Source: Blasia pusilla
Lineage: Eukaryota > Marchantiophyta > Marchantiopsida > Blasiales
DNA: 64,000 nucleotides
Assembly (NCBI GenBank): GCA_050084515.1
Contig: CM114271.1
Location: 39,866,001-39,930,000 of the forward strand
Direction of reading: 5' to 3'
Shown here piece by piece: positions 19,401 through 34,079 of this stretch. The notes beneath the pieces are model-generated. The model worked only from the letters and a program-made list of their open reading frames with translations, searched no databases and was not told the DNA's origin. Made by a program: the position numbers and the translations under genes. Position 1 is the stretch's first letter. Each line of letters opens with the position of its first letter.

Positions 19401-22400
19401 GTAAAATTATTCGATTGTTCTAAAAGCAAGAGTATGTGCAAGTAGTAATTCTAGATCATCATATCCTATTCACTATTAGGAATAAGAGGCATATGCACAT
19501 TGATCATTTTGCGAGTCCTTTTTCACATTGATGACAACTTTTGTTAGTCCACTTTAGGCGAGACGTTTTTTAGTCCAATACGAGTCGACTCTAGTTTGCA
19601 ACCATTCCAAACCTTTTAAGTCAATTACCATTAAGTTACGAGTCTCACACACTTGCAAGTGTTGCAAAACGTAAAAGAATCGCAAATACCTTGCATTTCA
19701 ATTTGCAAATATATCTCGCAAATGACTTAAAAAGTACAAGTTTGAAGCATCAATGATTGTAACTTCCATGAGACAAAACAAACTTCACAAAACTCTCCCA
19801 AAGCAAGAGTTTCTACTAGATGCACATGCAAAGTGATATGTATATACAATGACTCAAACTTACAAACTCTTGCAAATGACTTACAAAGTTGCAACTTTTT
19901 TTGGGTAATTTACAACCACCTTGTGAGCCTTGTGGGACTAACGTGCAAGTGTAGAAAGTGGAACTTTTAAGCTAGTCCAACTCTGAGGTTCGGAGTGTAT
20001 TGTGATTGCATGACTCGTAGAGTTGCAAGTCTATTGCAGCTATAGAAAAAACTACATTACGGCTAAGTTATGACTTCCGTAGCTTGCAAAGTGGTAGCAA
20101 ATGTAGTACCATGGTTGCACATAAACAGAAAAGTTCGTCCCTAAGACGGACAAGTCTGGCCATGTCCCATTATTTGTAAGATGTGGGATCCACACTTATA
20201 GTTAAAAATGAAAGGCACGGCAAGGGTGAGTGGGGCAATAAGGGGTGAGGGATTGGAGGTGGAAGGTGGAAGGAGGAAGAAATGGGAGAATATGGAACAC
20301 GAAGGTAAGTTAGAGGAATGAGAAAGAAGGGGAAGGTAGGGCCCATATGGACAAGTCATTCCATGAGACAGACATGGACGTGTTCACGGACATGAACTTT
20401 ATCTACATGCAACCTAGTGTAGTAGGGTTTTGAATTGCTACCAAGAGATTTATGCTATAAATTATGATCTCAACTCCTATATTATTAAGCTCAATTTTGA
20501 AATGGATCAAATTCTTATTCAGGTGATGAGAAACCAATTTTTTTACATAAAAGCTTAAAATCATGAGATGTGGATTTCTAAATCCAAGGCCAATTCAACC
20601 ATTGCAAGAGGTGAATCTTGCCAAAATTCAGAGTGAGGAAGAAACTACTTGGTTGCATGAGGATTTAGATGCATAAAATTTGGGATCAAATTTTTGTTGA
20701 TATGTTTATTAGAAAGCCTAATTTTTTTCGAGATATTGAGGATGAAATAATGTAAAAATAAGCATAAAAGCAAAGGATATAAGGAGAGAATAAAAAAAAA
20801 AATCAATGAGAGTTTCAAGTATCCAATGTGGCATGGTCTCCAAATTATATGGATTATATTAACCATGATAGTAGTAGTAAAGACACCCATGGTGAGAATT
20901 CTAAAATGGAATATTCCAATAGTTCTTTATAGCTCAGGTGCATAAGAGGAATTGAAACACAAGGTTGACTAGGTTTAGATTTTGTTGTCAATTGTGGCTT
21001 TGATCTTGAATGTCAATGGTTAGAGAGATCGAGAAAAGTAAGTCCACGAGAGACAATGGTAAGGTCAACAAAGAAAAATTTTAGAATCTTACTATAAGTG
21101 GTATATGTATATATCTTTTAAATTAACTTTACAAGCAAGTTCTTAGGGATTTTAGGCGAGATTTTCTCCATCAATATATGCTAATGAGCAAAATATTTTT
21201 TATTGAAAATTGCCATTCTGTTTCATTTCCAATTCTATACATTTTTTTAGAAATGCATCCAAGCTTCTCTATATTGTTGTTTTAGAACATCTTTTGATTT
21301 CCAAACTGCTCTCCTTTTGACTCTCATCCTTTTGGACCGATCAATTCTTGACATGTGGCCATTTCCTACAAAAGTCAATCATAGGGATAGTAAGTTAGGG
21401 GCCAAATTCAGACACGTGGGATGCCCATTTAGAGGAAGTAAGGCTAATTATGGGTAATTCAAATCACCCATCATTAACCTCGTGCATTGCATTAGTATCT
21501 ACTATTTTTGTCTTACAAGAGTTGTTCTCTACAATAAATAAAGCCATCTCCCATTTTTTAAAATAAAAATTCTCACATTTAAAAGGATTCCACAAAATCA
21601 TGAGGACAGACGTCTCTCAATGCATCTAATTTTTTTAAAATAATTAATAATTTTAAGAAATACATGGAATGGCTACCCATCAAAGATTACTTCAGTTTGT
21701 TGAAAATTTGCATTTCTAAGATAGACCTCGAGAAATGTACTTGCATATGGAATTTTTTTCCAATTCTTTCACACAAATTTAGAGGCTAGTCTTTGATTGA
21801 GTTTTTGTACATACATACATACACAAAAAAATGTCATCGTGCCTATTTATTCTCAGGTTTTCTAACCCGAGATCGAGTTAGTTAACCTTGGCTTCTCCTT
21901 GGGATTATCCTTAAAAGTAAAACTAAAATGTTTATGTTTCCCTTCATCGAGTAGGAAGGTAGACCACATTTGATAACTCCTCCCCTATTGAGCAAGTGAT
22001 CGTGGGCTCGAATCCGGCTGTGCATACTTCATCTTGTCCTTGTATCGCTTTCCACTTAACTGGACTTTTACCCTTCTTGACCTAAGCCGAGGATGAATAG
22101 ACGCGAGGAAGAATGTTGAGAGATAAATTGGTGGTACCATGAAAATATTTTTTTATTGAGAAAATTTTGTTGCATGATCTCTATTCATCTTAAAGATTTC
22201 ACTTTAGGTGCATAAGAGAATGGTTTGAGAAAAGTTGTGATGAATGTTTAATATAAAAAAAATTGCTCCAAAGTTCTTGTAAGCCATTTTTAAAAATTTA
22301 TTGTAATACTAGAATGATCCATTGATCTCTTGCAAATAATCATATTATAAAATAGGTTACCTCTACGAAGAAATATACTTGAAATTAATAGAAATCCACC

Positions 22401-25180
22401 AATCTCTCTCTCTCTCTCTCTCTCTCAAGAAAGCTAGCTTGCACAAATATGTAGAGTGAGAGTGTTGGCCCCATATTTCTTATTTTTTAAAGTAAGAAAT
22501 ATCAACATGTAATCCCATAAATTTCAATTTTTACTATGTTGTATCCTCTTTGATGGGTTTTAGTTCTTTCTCCAAGATAAGGTGCAACTTGTCATTGCAT
22601 ACAAAATCTCTTGTTGTATTCAACACTTTATGGTAGGGGATAGGAGATTTTACTACTTTTTTAAGAAGAAGCATTAGTAGAGCCTCTACTAACTTTCTAT
22701 ACTGCTAATGGTCCTTTTCAAGAGATCAATTTTTGGATATTCACTTCATATTGTGATAGCCTCAATTGCATATGAACACCATAAAAAATCATGTACATAT
22801 ACATTGAAATGCTTCTCTTATCTATAAGCCATTCTTTCCTTGGGTATTTCTTTTACTCAATATATTATCTACTATTTAAGATTTTTGGTGATCATTAGTG
22901 AACGTCTGTGCGATCCATGGATTAATCATGGGTAATTTAAATTACTAATCATTAACAAAAAAATATGATAAATAAATTAACCAATCCCCAAAATTATTAA
23001 GTGACCTCTTCAATCGACTTTGACTTATCCCATTGGTTGAGAGATTGAGCAATCCTATTCCTTGAGAGAGCCATATGTCAAGAGGAGAGATGGTAAAAAA
23101 TCAAGACGACATTCTTCAATAATCATGTAGATTAATTCTATCTCTCATCAGTCAATCATGGCTCTCTTATCTTGTGAGTGTATCATTGTGTGTGTTAGTG
23201 GGTTTCTCTGCGATATACTTGTACCATCAATGAATGTACATGTCATGTCTACAGAAAAAGCTATTTGGAGAATATTTCAATAGAGTAAGGTAACTATGTA
23301 TTTTAGTGTTGCGACCATATGGTAGATAGAGTTGAAAAAAAATAAAGAAGAGGAGGAACCAACTTGCATTTTGGTTGGTTTACCTTTTAACAATGATTGT
23401 TGAGTTAGATTTTAAGATTTTAGATATTCATATTGTAAATTACTTATTACATATGATAAATAAAATAACCAGGCTTAAAGCAATGGAAAAGGCTTACCAT
23501 GGATGAATTGGCATTCAAGTTGAGGAGATCATCTAGTAGGAAAAGTGCAAATAACTAGGAAGATGAATGCTTGAACATTTTGGAGTGTTAAATGCTAGAG
23601 TAGTTAGTTGGTGAAAAGGGGGTTTTTGGGAAATTTCTCTTGAGATGCTCGTTTGTAGGAATTTTGCACTTCCAATGTGCTATTGCACATCCTCTAAACT
23701 ATACATTTTTTATATTTTAAGCACTTTATAGGTATTTTTTAGAAACAGGTGCCTCATTGAGAGGGGATGGGATTGAGAGGGGATAGGGAAAAAGGCCGCA
23801 TAGTAGTTTAGAAATATCTAAAAAAAAATCCCAGGTTGAAATAAGGTGAAACATATCTTGAGTTGGATCTTGCGATTGTTGCAAATCAAGTTATCGAAAG
23901 CAGAACCCATGTATTTGTATCAAAGAGTAAACCTTATCAAAGGAGTCTTGGGATCCAAAGGGTCAAAAGACTAGAAAACACAACATAATTAATACACTGA
24001 AAGAGGAAAAGACCTTTGAGACCTTATCATAGCTAATGCCTAGAGTACTTGAGCATTTGAGCAATGGATAATGATATCTCTAATATTGCAAATAGTAGAA
24101 ATTCCTCACATCAATTTTATGAGCCAGTCAAATCTCATCATATATAGGACATGTAACAAACACATGTTCTTCATCCTCAATACTTCATATGTCATATAAC
24201 CTACAAATTCATTCCCTTCTATCAATGTTGAGCCATCATCCTTCCTCGATGTCTAGTCTATGAGACTCAGTTCGTTATTGTGTGATAATATGACGTAAGA
24301 AAGCGAATATTCCGCAAGTAGGTACCTTTGTTCATAATATACAAGCATATGATTAATATGAAGTTGATCTTACTCCATTTTTATGCACGGGCTGCTCCAA
24401 ATAATGATAAGAAATTACTTTTTTAGATGTTCGCGGAATGCCTCTAGTTTCAAGTCCCAATCCCATTTAGTCACATTCCATTTTGTAGACTAAGTCACCA
24501 CATCTGTTATCCACCATATGGAGCGTGAGGCTTGTAAAACTTGATGGGGAGGATGAATATCATCTGTTATTTTCACTTCAATACCATAATTAATTCAGTT
24601 GTATTTTTTGGTTAAGATACGTTAACGTTTTTGTTGATTTTTTTTTCTTAGTTTTTGAAAAACTGGCTACTTTCTGAATTTAGTGCTACTATTTTTTTTC
24701 ATCATATTAGAGGGCAGCATGTGCTATGCACGAGAGTGAAAGGATTATTCATGGTTACAACTTTTTTTTTTCTAGTTGCCCGTAAAGGGAGGAATATTTT
24801 CTTGCTACCCCGATGCCACATCTTAGGCAAAGAGGTGTTTGCAAATAAAGAAGGCACTCTTCAATAATAATCTAGATGCGTCATTAAACTAAATTAGATG
24901 TTATTTTCAACAATAAGGATTGATTAATAAGTAATATAAAGCTTTAAGCGAGTGCCTCGTGTCTTCTTCATATTTTAAAATTGATTATTGTAAAGTTTAT
25001 TCATTAAGATTTTAAAATTAAATTACATAATTTTTCATGAAAATGTGATTTATTTTTTAGGTTCCCACATAGTACATGTTAGGAGCTAACAAAAACATAA
25101 ATTTTTGTAGGGGAGATAAGGCTTAATTAAGGATATGAGGGGAAGAAACAAGAGAGGGGAGGAAAGGAAAGCGATAGAAG
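19401..25180. other. long AT-rich spacer without supported genes
   Basis: No convincing coding region. 19.6-20.1 kb is rich in the word TTGCAA with irregular repetition. Short dispersed pieces sharing ACCCATCATTAACC-like sequence occur at 21450-21500 and, inverted, at 22905-22965, with a third near 30020. These may be ends of small transposons. Otherwise I see only simple-sequence and AT-rich DNA. Confidence 0.5.
22403..22426. repeat. (TC)12 microsatellite
   Basis: Uninterrupted run of twelve TC dinucleotides in spacer DNA. Likely length-variable. Confidence 0.95.
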
Positions 25181-28100
25181 TATGAATTTTCACCAAGGAA
25201 GATATAGAATTGAAGGAGATCCTTACACTATTTGGAGGGATAGAGGTGAATCGTCCCTCTTTGGAGATTCAGGGAGGGCCCATAAATCCCTACATGAACA
25301 TTCCAAAGAAAATAGGAAAAAGGTCTATTTTAATTATTACCCCAATAAGCATTGCCTAAATTTGGACCTTGAGCCTTATGGTGATACGTCATCCCTAAGT
25401 GTAGAAAGAGGAAAGATTTTCCACATGGAGGTTAAGGATATGTAGCGTGCGTAGAGCCATTAAAGCCACTTGATGTGGAGGTGCATGGCTTGTTCTAGGG
25501 ATTTTTTGCATATCTAACTTACCCATGGAAATGCTTTAGAGTAGGAGTGCGATTTTGTAAGTGCTCTAGGCATTTCCTAAAGGATTTGGCAAGGATGTTT
25601 TCTTCCAAACTTCTTACCAATTTTATCTCTTCTTTCATAGTCGTGTGTGCACTAGCCTCTTGGTCCACTTGTGTGGAGCTATTGTACACATGGTTTCCCA
25701 AATTACTTCGTAGAGCGACGAGAATGGAAGGAATTCTTTTATGTGCATTTTCGGATCTCAACCCAACTTTGTAGATTGTCTTGTGAATTTTGGAGAATAG
25801 AAAATATAGGGAGTAGTGCCCTCCCGACCCTTGTAGGTTATGGCAGCCATGGAGTGATACCCTTGCCTCGACCCTTGCCAATTTCATTACTACAACATCA
25901 ATTCTTGTTGCGGTTTCTTACTGAAGAGTATTTGGGGAAACGAGCAATTCACATGACATATGATTCTACTTGCTCTATGTTGAGAAAATTAAAATTTGCA
26001 TAATCATTTTCATAAGCTTAGCTTTATTGTATACAATCTATTAGATATTGCTCAGAGATCTTTCTTCATTCTTTATAGTTTAAATTTATGAACTTATGAG
26101 GATCTTACTCGCCTTCCTACTTATGTACGATAGTGTTGTCAAGAAATAGACTACAATTGACACAACGATTGGTTTTTATGTCTAGTGTCGGAAGTAAATT
26201 ATATGAAATGATTGAACCCTTGGAAGCTCATCGTATTACCTATGATATCATGTTTTGTTGTCATCATGACCAGTAGCATGCATAACATGCAAACAAGGAG
26301 GTGTGAGATTTCAACTAATACCCTATTGTCTAGTCTTGGGTTTTCTCAATCTCTGGTTTTCTTTTTCTAGAAATCTATACCCATATCGATCGTGCCAAGG
26401 TGTGTTCAATCATTGCCTACGATGGAGCGGCCCATCTATTTTCTTGGGTCATCTTCCTCTACTACCACTTCAATAATAACGACGGATTTGGAGCTTCTTG
26501 AAGAAGTGACAAGATATTTGACAATAGGCCTTAGTTTGCACTTCCTTATGCCATCCATAGTTTTTGTTTGGCTAGTACTATTAGCTTAGCCTAATTACTA
26601 GTGAATCTAATGTCACGTATAGTATGAAGAGTTTCTCATGAGTCTCACCCTAAATCAACACCTCGATGCGAATGCATGTAATCGATCTAGTTTTCCAGCG
26701 GGCTTTGTGTCAAATTTCCATTTTCATTTGCTAAGCTTGGTCAAGTTTTACTTTGCATGCAAAAAGTGCAAATTTCGTTCTCTCTCATGGAAGCTAAAAC
26801 TGTAAGAATTGGTTAAGTCCACTATGATCTATGGACATGGCACCATTGGCCACATCTCATTTCGGTATATGGGCTAGTCCGATAGTTGTTTCCCAACTAG
26901 GGATGTAATGTGTTGTCACCTCTTGAACTTGAGAACTTATGGTGCTATAACACATGCCTATGCATAATGGAATTGGAAAATATCTATCCAAAATTTCCCT
27001 AGCATAAGAAATAACTACACAACTGCTTGCTATTAAGATTTCTTACTAGACCAGCCGATGACAAATGGCCATGTATTAAGACTAGTGTGTAATGGACCCT
27101 ACAATGAAGAGAACTATAAGTACTCCACTTACGTACCTCTTTTCGGCACATAGATTTTCACAAACTAATTTTTGTCTATGACTCCATTAATGAAATTTTA
27201 TATGTGGTATCCAATCTTAGGTGTTTTCTTTCACACCTGATATGAGTCACATCTTTTTGTGACTCATATCATTATAGTTGTTCAAAATTTGGCAAAACAA
27301 CTAACATATTGCATAGTGGTGTGTCTATATCGATTGCGACCTGATCCTTTTCTTGGATCCCCAATAGCCCTAGATGCATTGATTTTATATACTTTGTTAC
27401 TAACTTGAGATCTCCATGTTTGTAGTTGAGAATATGTTCGCGTAGTATAATAGGGCTTTTGCGACTCAGGTACCGAATCTAAAGTTGTGTATGTCGAGTC
27501 CTCAACAATCTTCTTGTTCTACTCTACTACCCATCTCACTTCCCTACTACCTCACACAAGTGAAGAGCATAGATAACTATGGTCTTGCATTTAAGACCAT
27601 GTAGACTAGTGCTTAAGCCTAGCAGACTCGGTTGGAGGGAGAGACACGGTAATAGTCTGTGCGGATCGATGTGTGACAAAAGGAAGAGTGGAGGATATGT
27701 GGAACATTTGGAAACACGGATTACAAGGGGTTTGTAAAATGTATATGTGCCTCCGTAGTCTTTTCGTTTTGGTCGATATCCCATCTTTTATTCCATCCAT
27801 CCCGCATGAGTCTTGTAGTGTTGCAAATGTGTCTCGGTAGACAAGATTAGTGAGGATTACTAACGATGGACTATTGTCCATAGATGCAACAAACATATTA
27901 AAAGACTTAAAACGAAACTACTCTTTCTCCTTGTCTCCCTTGTACAATTGAGCCTATATAATAACATAACCAACCAAACAAGTAAGCAAAGAATTGTTAC
28001 CTTGGCATTCAAAGATAAGTCACACGAGCAGAGTTTTCAAAGGGAAGGTGCGATTTTTAAAATGAGGTGAGAGCATCCACATGGAGGAAATTTAGGTTTC

Positions 28101-30500
28101 TATGCTTGTAAGAAAACTTTCAACCATAAAAATGGAAGAGGTGGACGCAAGCCGTGTAAAATTCTTCATTCGGAATATGGATATTCCGTGGAAATGAGGT
28201 TGGAAATTAGTCCCTTGGGTGTATTCGGTCACACAAAGATAAAAAAATCTACATAAAAAGAAGAAGAAACCAATCATAAACGCAGAGAGCTTACCCCAAG
28301 ATAAAATCATAATGGCCAATGAGCTAATAACTTTGGACAGATCCACATATTGGTCCTTTTCCACGGGTAGTTTAATATCAACATCAATTTGGTCCCTAAG
28401 GTAAACCCTTTTAGGAGTGACCCCAATCACCCAAACGGCGATGTTAACATTGCTATTGTCTACATCCTCTGTGGTGTTTAACCTCCTCTTTATTTGGATA
28501 GTGCATACTAATTTTGATACCATATTCTACTACGAAGCCTTCATTAGATTCTTGACGTTATGCATCTTACCTCCCTCATTATTGACTAAAAAACACTCTA
28601 TTAACTTTATTTTTTGGAAATGGGAGTAAAACCATATGTGATTTCGCACCGAGCACGATTTTGGTGAGGAAGCCATATTGTGACTTTGCCTTTCATAGGA
28701 GAAAGGCGTGAGGCACAAAAGTATTCAGAGATGGGAGAGATGGCAAAGGTGGGAGACACGAAAAAGTTTAGAGACAATAGCGAGACCCTACAAGTGGAGC
28801 AATGAAGTAGCCAAGGGCGGAGAACTTCAAACAGCAAGGCAATACAGGCACTAAGAGCAGATACTAAAAACACATAGCCTCGAGCAATCTTCACAATATA
28901 GGGCCCCGGGAAAACTTCACGAACACGGCGCCAATATCCAAGCAAGAAAGACCTAAAACCAAGTCAAGAGCAAGCAACAAAGAGAGGCCACAACAATGAA
29001 GAGTATGGTTCAGGAGTATCTGCAGGCATTTCTTGAAATATTCATATGAGCTCCAAGGGCACCATCAGACCCAACAACCTACAATCCATCGAGTTGAGAG
29101 TGGCCAACAAAGGAGGGCCACGACGACGAAGAGCAAGAAAAGTTCGAGAACCCAAAACGACGAAGAAGTGGTCGGGATCATGAACGAGACATGAGCAAAG
29201 AGCAGACGACCTCAACATGTGGGAGAGCGAAAGAGCGGGAGAGGCCGTCAAACATAAAAACTTGTCCATAGAGGTCCCATCTCCCCTTTCTTTCTCATCC
29301 CCCCACTGGCCTTCGTGATCCTCAGTTTCCCGTTTCTTCCTCCTCCCCCTTATTGCCACACCCGCCATTGCCTTGCCTTCCATCATGAAATATAAATTTG
29401 GGCCCCACTTTTTACAATCGTGAATGTATCCAAGCTTGTATGTTCATGTTTGTCCTAGAGAAGCACTTGTCCATTTTGTTGCAACCATGCAAAATACCCA
29501 TGAAATATGAGATTAGGACAATTAATTAAATTCCGCTATTGGGAAAATACTAAAATTCCATGCTTAGAGAAAAATTAAAAATAGTTATAATAAAACTCTA
29601 TATGAAGGTTTGTAAAGCTAAAAGCATGGAATCTATGTGATTTGAAGATAATACATCGAAAATGATGGAAGCACTCTTTGTGAGGAGAGAATGATTCACT
29701 ATTTTTTTTAATTTTCATTAAGGCAACCTCGATCCCCTTCGTTTGGCCCTCCGTGCAGATTGCGTTAAAGGACGTTCAGCTTTTTGGCCTCCGTCCAGTC
29801 TCTGTTTACTAAAGTCTGGCCCTCAGCCCGTCCGTCCGTTTTTCCTAGAAAAAACTCCCGTCAAACAACCCTTACGCCGTCATCTGTTCGCGATCGTCCA
29901 CCACTGGATATCTTATATGTCGCAGCTATTACCGTGCCTCCCCTCCAATCGAGCCGGCTAGACCCAAGCCCTAGACTGCGACTATCTATGCTCTTCGCAC
30001 ACCAGCCGTGCGATGCAGAATTAAATTACCCATCATTAGCCATGCGCATCATTCCTCATTTTCTCGATTGATCCCAACTCGGACCTTCAGATTTGACTTT
30101 GACTCAACTAAGGACACATGTCAAAACTTGATGGGCTAAATATGTCAGATGAGATGCGTGTGCAAATTGAGAGGACATTTTAAAATAAGAATGTAGATTA
30201 GCCTTCCATTAAGAAGTGGCTTCACCAACAGAGAAATAAAATGTATTTTTCGCATCCATTTCTTCTTTTCTACATCGATTTGGGTAGACAAATCGGTGCT
30301 AGTGCTAAGCTATTAGAGGAGACATGTGTCAAGACCATAAACAACCCGAGAAGACAGGTGTCATTACCGAGACCTGTTGCTAATGATATAGATTTTACAC
30401 AATCGGGAAGCCAGGTTCGTCTGCCACGGCCTCCCGACTAGTCCGTGGCCGTGGATTTTTCACTCTCCGGTAGCTAAGGGAAGCTGATGATCAATCTGAT
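25181..30500. other. spacer, only unrecognised short open frames
   Basis: Open frames of 80-145 codons occur on both strands (for example 25182-25445 plus, 25887-25519 minus, 28523-28092 minus, 29386-29042 minus). None shows a recognisable domain, a partner exon or a copy elsewhere in the window. I treat the region as non-genic. The composition becomes more GC-rich from about 29740 towards the next gene. Confidence 0.45.
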
Positions 30501-30712
30501 AGGCGTTCGAAGGGAGGAAAGGCCAGATGCCCGACTTCGTTCGCGGATGACAGTGCGATGAAGCGCCCACGATGTTGTGATGGAATTCGTGCTCAATTCG
30601 TGGTGTGTCCTCGTGACAGAGAGGGAGGAGGAGAGGTGTGCACTTCTCACGAGCTTACGATTTCCTCATTGGAGTCGACCTTTCGGGCTGATCGGAGGAG
30701 GGGTAGAAGGAC

Positions 30713-33700
30713 GTGGGAATGCCAGACTTCGATCCTGGGAGGGGGGAAGGCCCGATGAGAAGACCGGTGCGAGGGCAGGGAGAGGGCCCCCGTTATGGCC
30801 CGGGAGGATTGCCTTCGGAGGGGCTGGATCCGGCACCAAAGCCATGGCCATGGGCACCATGGTTGGCGGCAGTAATGTGCCTGGGCTTTCTGGCGCTGCA
30901 ATTGTGGCCGGCGGCGAATTTGCGGCATCGCGCTGATCCCGAGCGCACCACGCGTGCGATCACGGCAGACGATGCCGAGGATGTCGCCAAGCTGGAGGCG
31001 CTGCGTCGTGAATGGGATCCTTCATTTGTCGAGGTCAAAGCCATTTCATCTCCTGTCGCACCCGTGGATTCGATGTTGAAAGGAGCAACAGGCGGTGGTA
31101 CCATTTCTGAACTGCTTCGACGGAGGAGAGATGAAGTACAAGTTCACATATTTTTGTCGACAGATGAGAGCGACCTTAGGCCTCTTGTTGTTGTCATTAA
31201 TTCGACCATTTGCAACTCTAGGTAATTAGACTCTTAGCTAATCCTCCTCGAATTTATTTAGGGAATTTTGTTCTTTTACTCGGCTGCAATGAAGTGATTC
31301 AACTACTCGCGAAGAGAAGCAACCACTGCACGGTTGCCAGCTTGCTGCTGAGCCGTAGTGAGGCGTCAGGTGTCTTATGGAAAGGCGAGGGAAGTCGGAC
31401 GCTCCGCAATGCCGACCGCTGAATTGGCTAAGATGAATTTGAGGTCTTGCTTTGGTATGCTGACGGAGTAGGCAGATGCATTCGCCTCGTTTTCGCGTGA
31501 CCTTTCTTCCCGTCCTAGTTAGCAATTGCCTCCGTTATCGCGTCAGATTTCGACGCTCTTTTCGTAAACAAGCATATCTCGACACTGGTATCATAGAGCT
31601 GTTGCGCACTGTACTGATGTTTACGCTCAAGTACCTCGGGAAAATATATTCGTGGATGACTTCGTCTCGCATGGTTGTTCGCATGTAGAATTGACGAGTT
31701 CCTCATTTGGCAATACAGAAATCCAGAGCGACTTGTATTTCACTTGATCATTCCTGCAAGTGAGAGCAACATTGAGTTTTACAAGCTGAAGACTTTCTTT
31801 CCATCCATTTCTATAGATGTGTTCAGGTACTTTTTACTCAACCCCCACCTGAAAAGCCTGACTGATTGCAGGAGAACTGGAAAAATAGCTCACGCGGTAA
31901 AGGTTGCTTTGTGAAGAGTCGAAAGGTAGTAAATTATATATATTCCTTGCTCAAACTGAGCCAATTAACAGATGTTACCAAAGATTTGTAAAAACTGCAG
32001 AAAATGACGTGGAGCAGGCAAGACCATTGCAGTACTCTAATCTCATATGTCCCTGATCTGCTTCTTCTCTCAAACTTCGTAGAACATTACTCCTGCTTAT
32101 TCATCCGCTGCTTTAGAAATTCGCCATGGCTATCAACGGAGCTGCTCCTGTTGATTGTTTCGATTAAGGCCATCAAGCCAGGTAAAGCTCAGTGAACCAA
32201 CCTTAGTGTAAATGGCACTGGACTAGTTAGTATATAGCTACGTCCTCATGCCATGGCCAAGTTTGGATAAGCTCTCTGAAAATGCGAGACTACAAGTGCC
32301 ATGGGAACAGATGAAAAACTTGAGAGATCACAAGAGCGCAATTGCAGACTGTAGAAAAATGTTTGGAATGATCAGTCTCAATTTATTGGAGAATTCGGAA
32401 ATAATTTTGGGAATTCAACACAACGTTAGCTTTTGGTTGCACTTGTTGGCAGTTCCATGCTGCCCTGCCTAAGGTCAATTATTGTTTCTGTGACCAGTAA
32501 GTGGAGAACCTTGGCAATTTAAGTGCGAACAACCAAGATGGTACAAGTGAAAATTGTTGAAGGATCATTTCACTTGTTCAGTAAAATTTTCTAGACTGAA
32601 CATTTTGTCCTAGTTGCAGTGAGAATGTTTTGAGTTTTTGGTGACTGTAACCTAACTGCTTTTGTTTTACAGGGGAGTCTTTGATTTTGAAGGGCTGTCC
32701 AAGCATATAACATACAGGAACAACAGTCATACACGGCAGGAGCTCATTAGTCCTTACAATTTTCTCCCCTTCTACCTTCCTCAGCTATATGAAGACATTG
32801 AAATGATGATCTACCTGGACTCCGATGTGGTGGTAAAGGTATACCTTCTAAACAACCATTGGTCAATTTTTTTGTGGACTCGCCCTAGATTGTGTCTTCG
32901 CCTAGCTTGTCAGGACAAGCCTTGGAGAACTGACTTGTGCTGTCATCTGAGTTTGTCCCTTGCCACTTTTGAAGACCTTTCTGGTGGTGTTACTTAGCTG
33001 CAATTGCAGAATGCTTTGAATGTACGTGGGAGGTTGCTATCTTCCATCTTCCAAATCGTTCTCAGAATGTGCCCTATTTTCCTTCTATTAGAGTCTTTTT
33101 TTATTTATTTGTGAAAGACTGAAGTGTTCAATGGTGTGAAGCTGGTACTAAATTCCCTCCAATTTGTGTGATGTAGTACAGAAGTGTGAAGTTTTCATAT
33201 GCCTCATCTTTTAGTTTTCCCTCGAAAATTGTTCAGGGTCCGATAGAGGAGCTCTACTTCAAGGATCTGAAAGGATATCCAGTGGCAGCTGTTGAAGACT
33301 GCTCTCAACAGTTTAAAATATATTTCGATTTTGAGCAATTAAATTCCATACAAGCAAGAGAGGGTGATTCAAAAGGATGGTTACCTAAAGAGCCCTTCAA
33401 TGCTGAGGCATGCATATTCAACAGAGGCGTTTTGTTGATCAATGCCACTCGTTGGAAAGAACTGAAAATAACAGATGCCATCGAATGGTGGATGAACGAG
33501 TACCACAAAGCTGAGAAGCCCCTTTACAGGTATGTATTTGTAACTCTGCAAACGCGAGAAACAGATGGTGTCAAATTATCTGGAAAAAAAAGACATTCTA
33601 CATACATACTTCAATGGGATTGTGGAGACCTTTGATGCATGTGCTTGCACAGTCGGTGGGCCTTCTTTACTTACAGCAGAGAACCTTGAAATCTAAACTT

Positions 33701-34079
33701 TCTTGTTTTCTGGTTTGGCAGGTATGGGCTGTCACAGCCACCATTCTTGCTGGCCTTGTACAAGAATTATGAGAAGTTGGAACATGCATGGAACACTCGA
33801 GGACTGGGACGAAACAAATTAAGCAAATTAGAACAAGAATATCTTGCAACAAGATATAAGCACAAACCTGATCAACACCCGTTTCTGTCTCTCGAAAGTG
33901 ATTTTGCTAGAATACTTCACTTCAATGGAAAGTTCAAGCCCTGGAAGAGGAGCCGTGTTCGACTTAGCACCGAGGAGATTGTGTCATTGTGTGGGCAGGA
34001 TGGACAAGAATGTCACAAGCTCTGGTGGGAATACATTTCTCTAGCTGCTGATAATGCTTTTAAGCATTATAGTGGATGA
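30713..34079 (+). CDS. GT8 family glycosyltransferase (GAUT/GATL-like), 5 exons
   Basis: Predicted exons 30713-31221, 31719-31826, 32673-32838, 33237-33529 and 33722-34079 join in frame at GT-AG borders into 477 aa. Residues 1-46 are Gly/Pro/Arg-rich and cytosolic. Residues about 47-66 form one membrane anchor (LAAVMCLGFLALQLW), so this is a type II, presumably Golgi, protein. The catalytic domain starts near VHIFLSTDESDLRPL and includes PERLVFHLIIPAS, the metal-binding DSD (residues 255-257, in MIYLDSDVVVKG), FNRGVLLINATRWKEL and the C-terminal HFNGKFKPW (425-433), all typical of family GT8. GT8 enzymes of this type use UDP-sugars for cell-wall polysaccharides or glycans. The sugar and acceptor cannot be told from sequence. 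All motifs are intact and no internal stop is seen. The start is the first in-frame ATG before the anchor; an upstream exon is possible. Confidence 0.87.

Noticed and set aside
25182-26003. Host genes at 25-26 kb
   Set aside because: Several overlapping frames of about 100 codons without domains, consistent composition or plausible exon joins.
28092-29386. Minus-strand gene at 28-29 kb
   Set aside because: Frames of 110-143 codons have no recognisable domain and no joined splice structure; probably chance frames.
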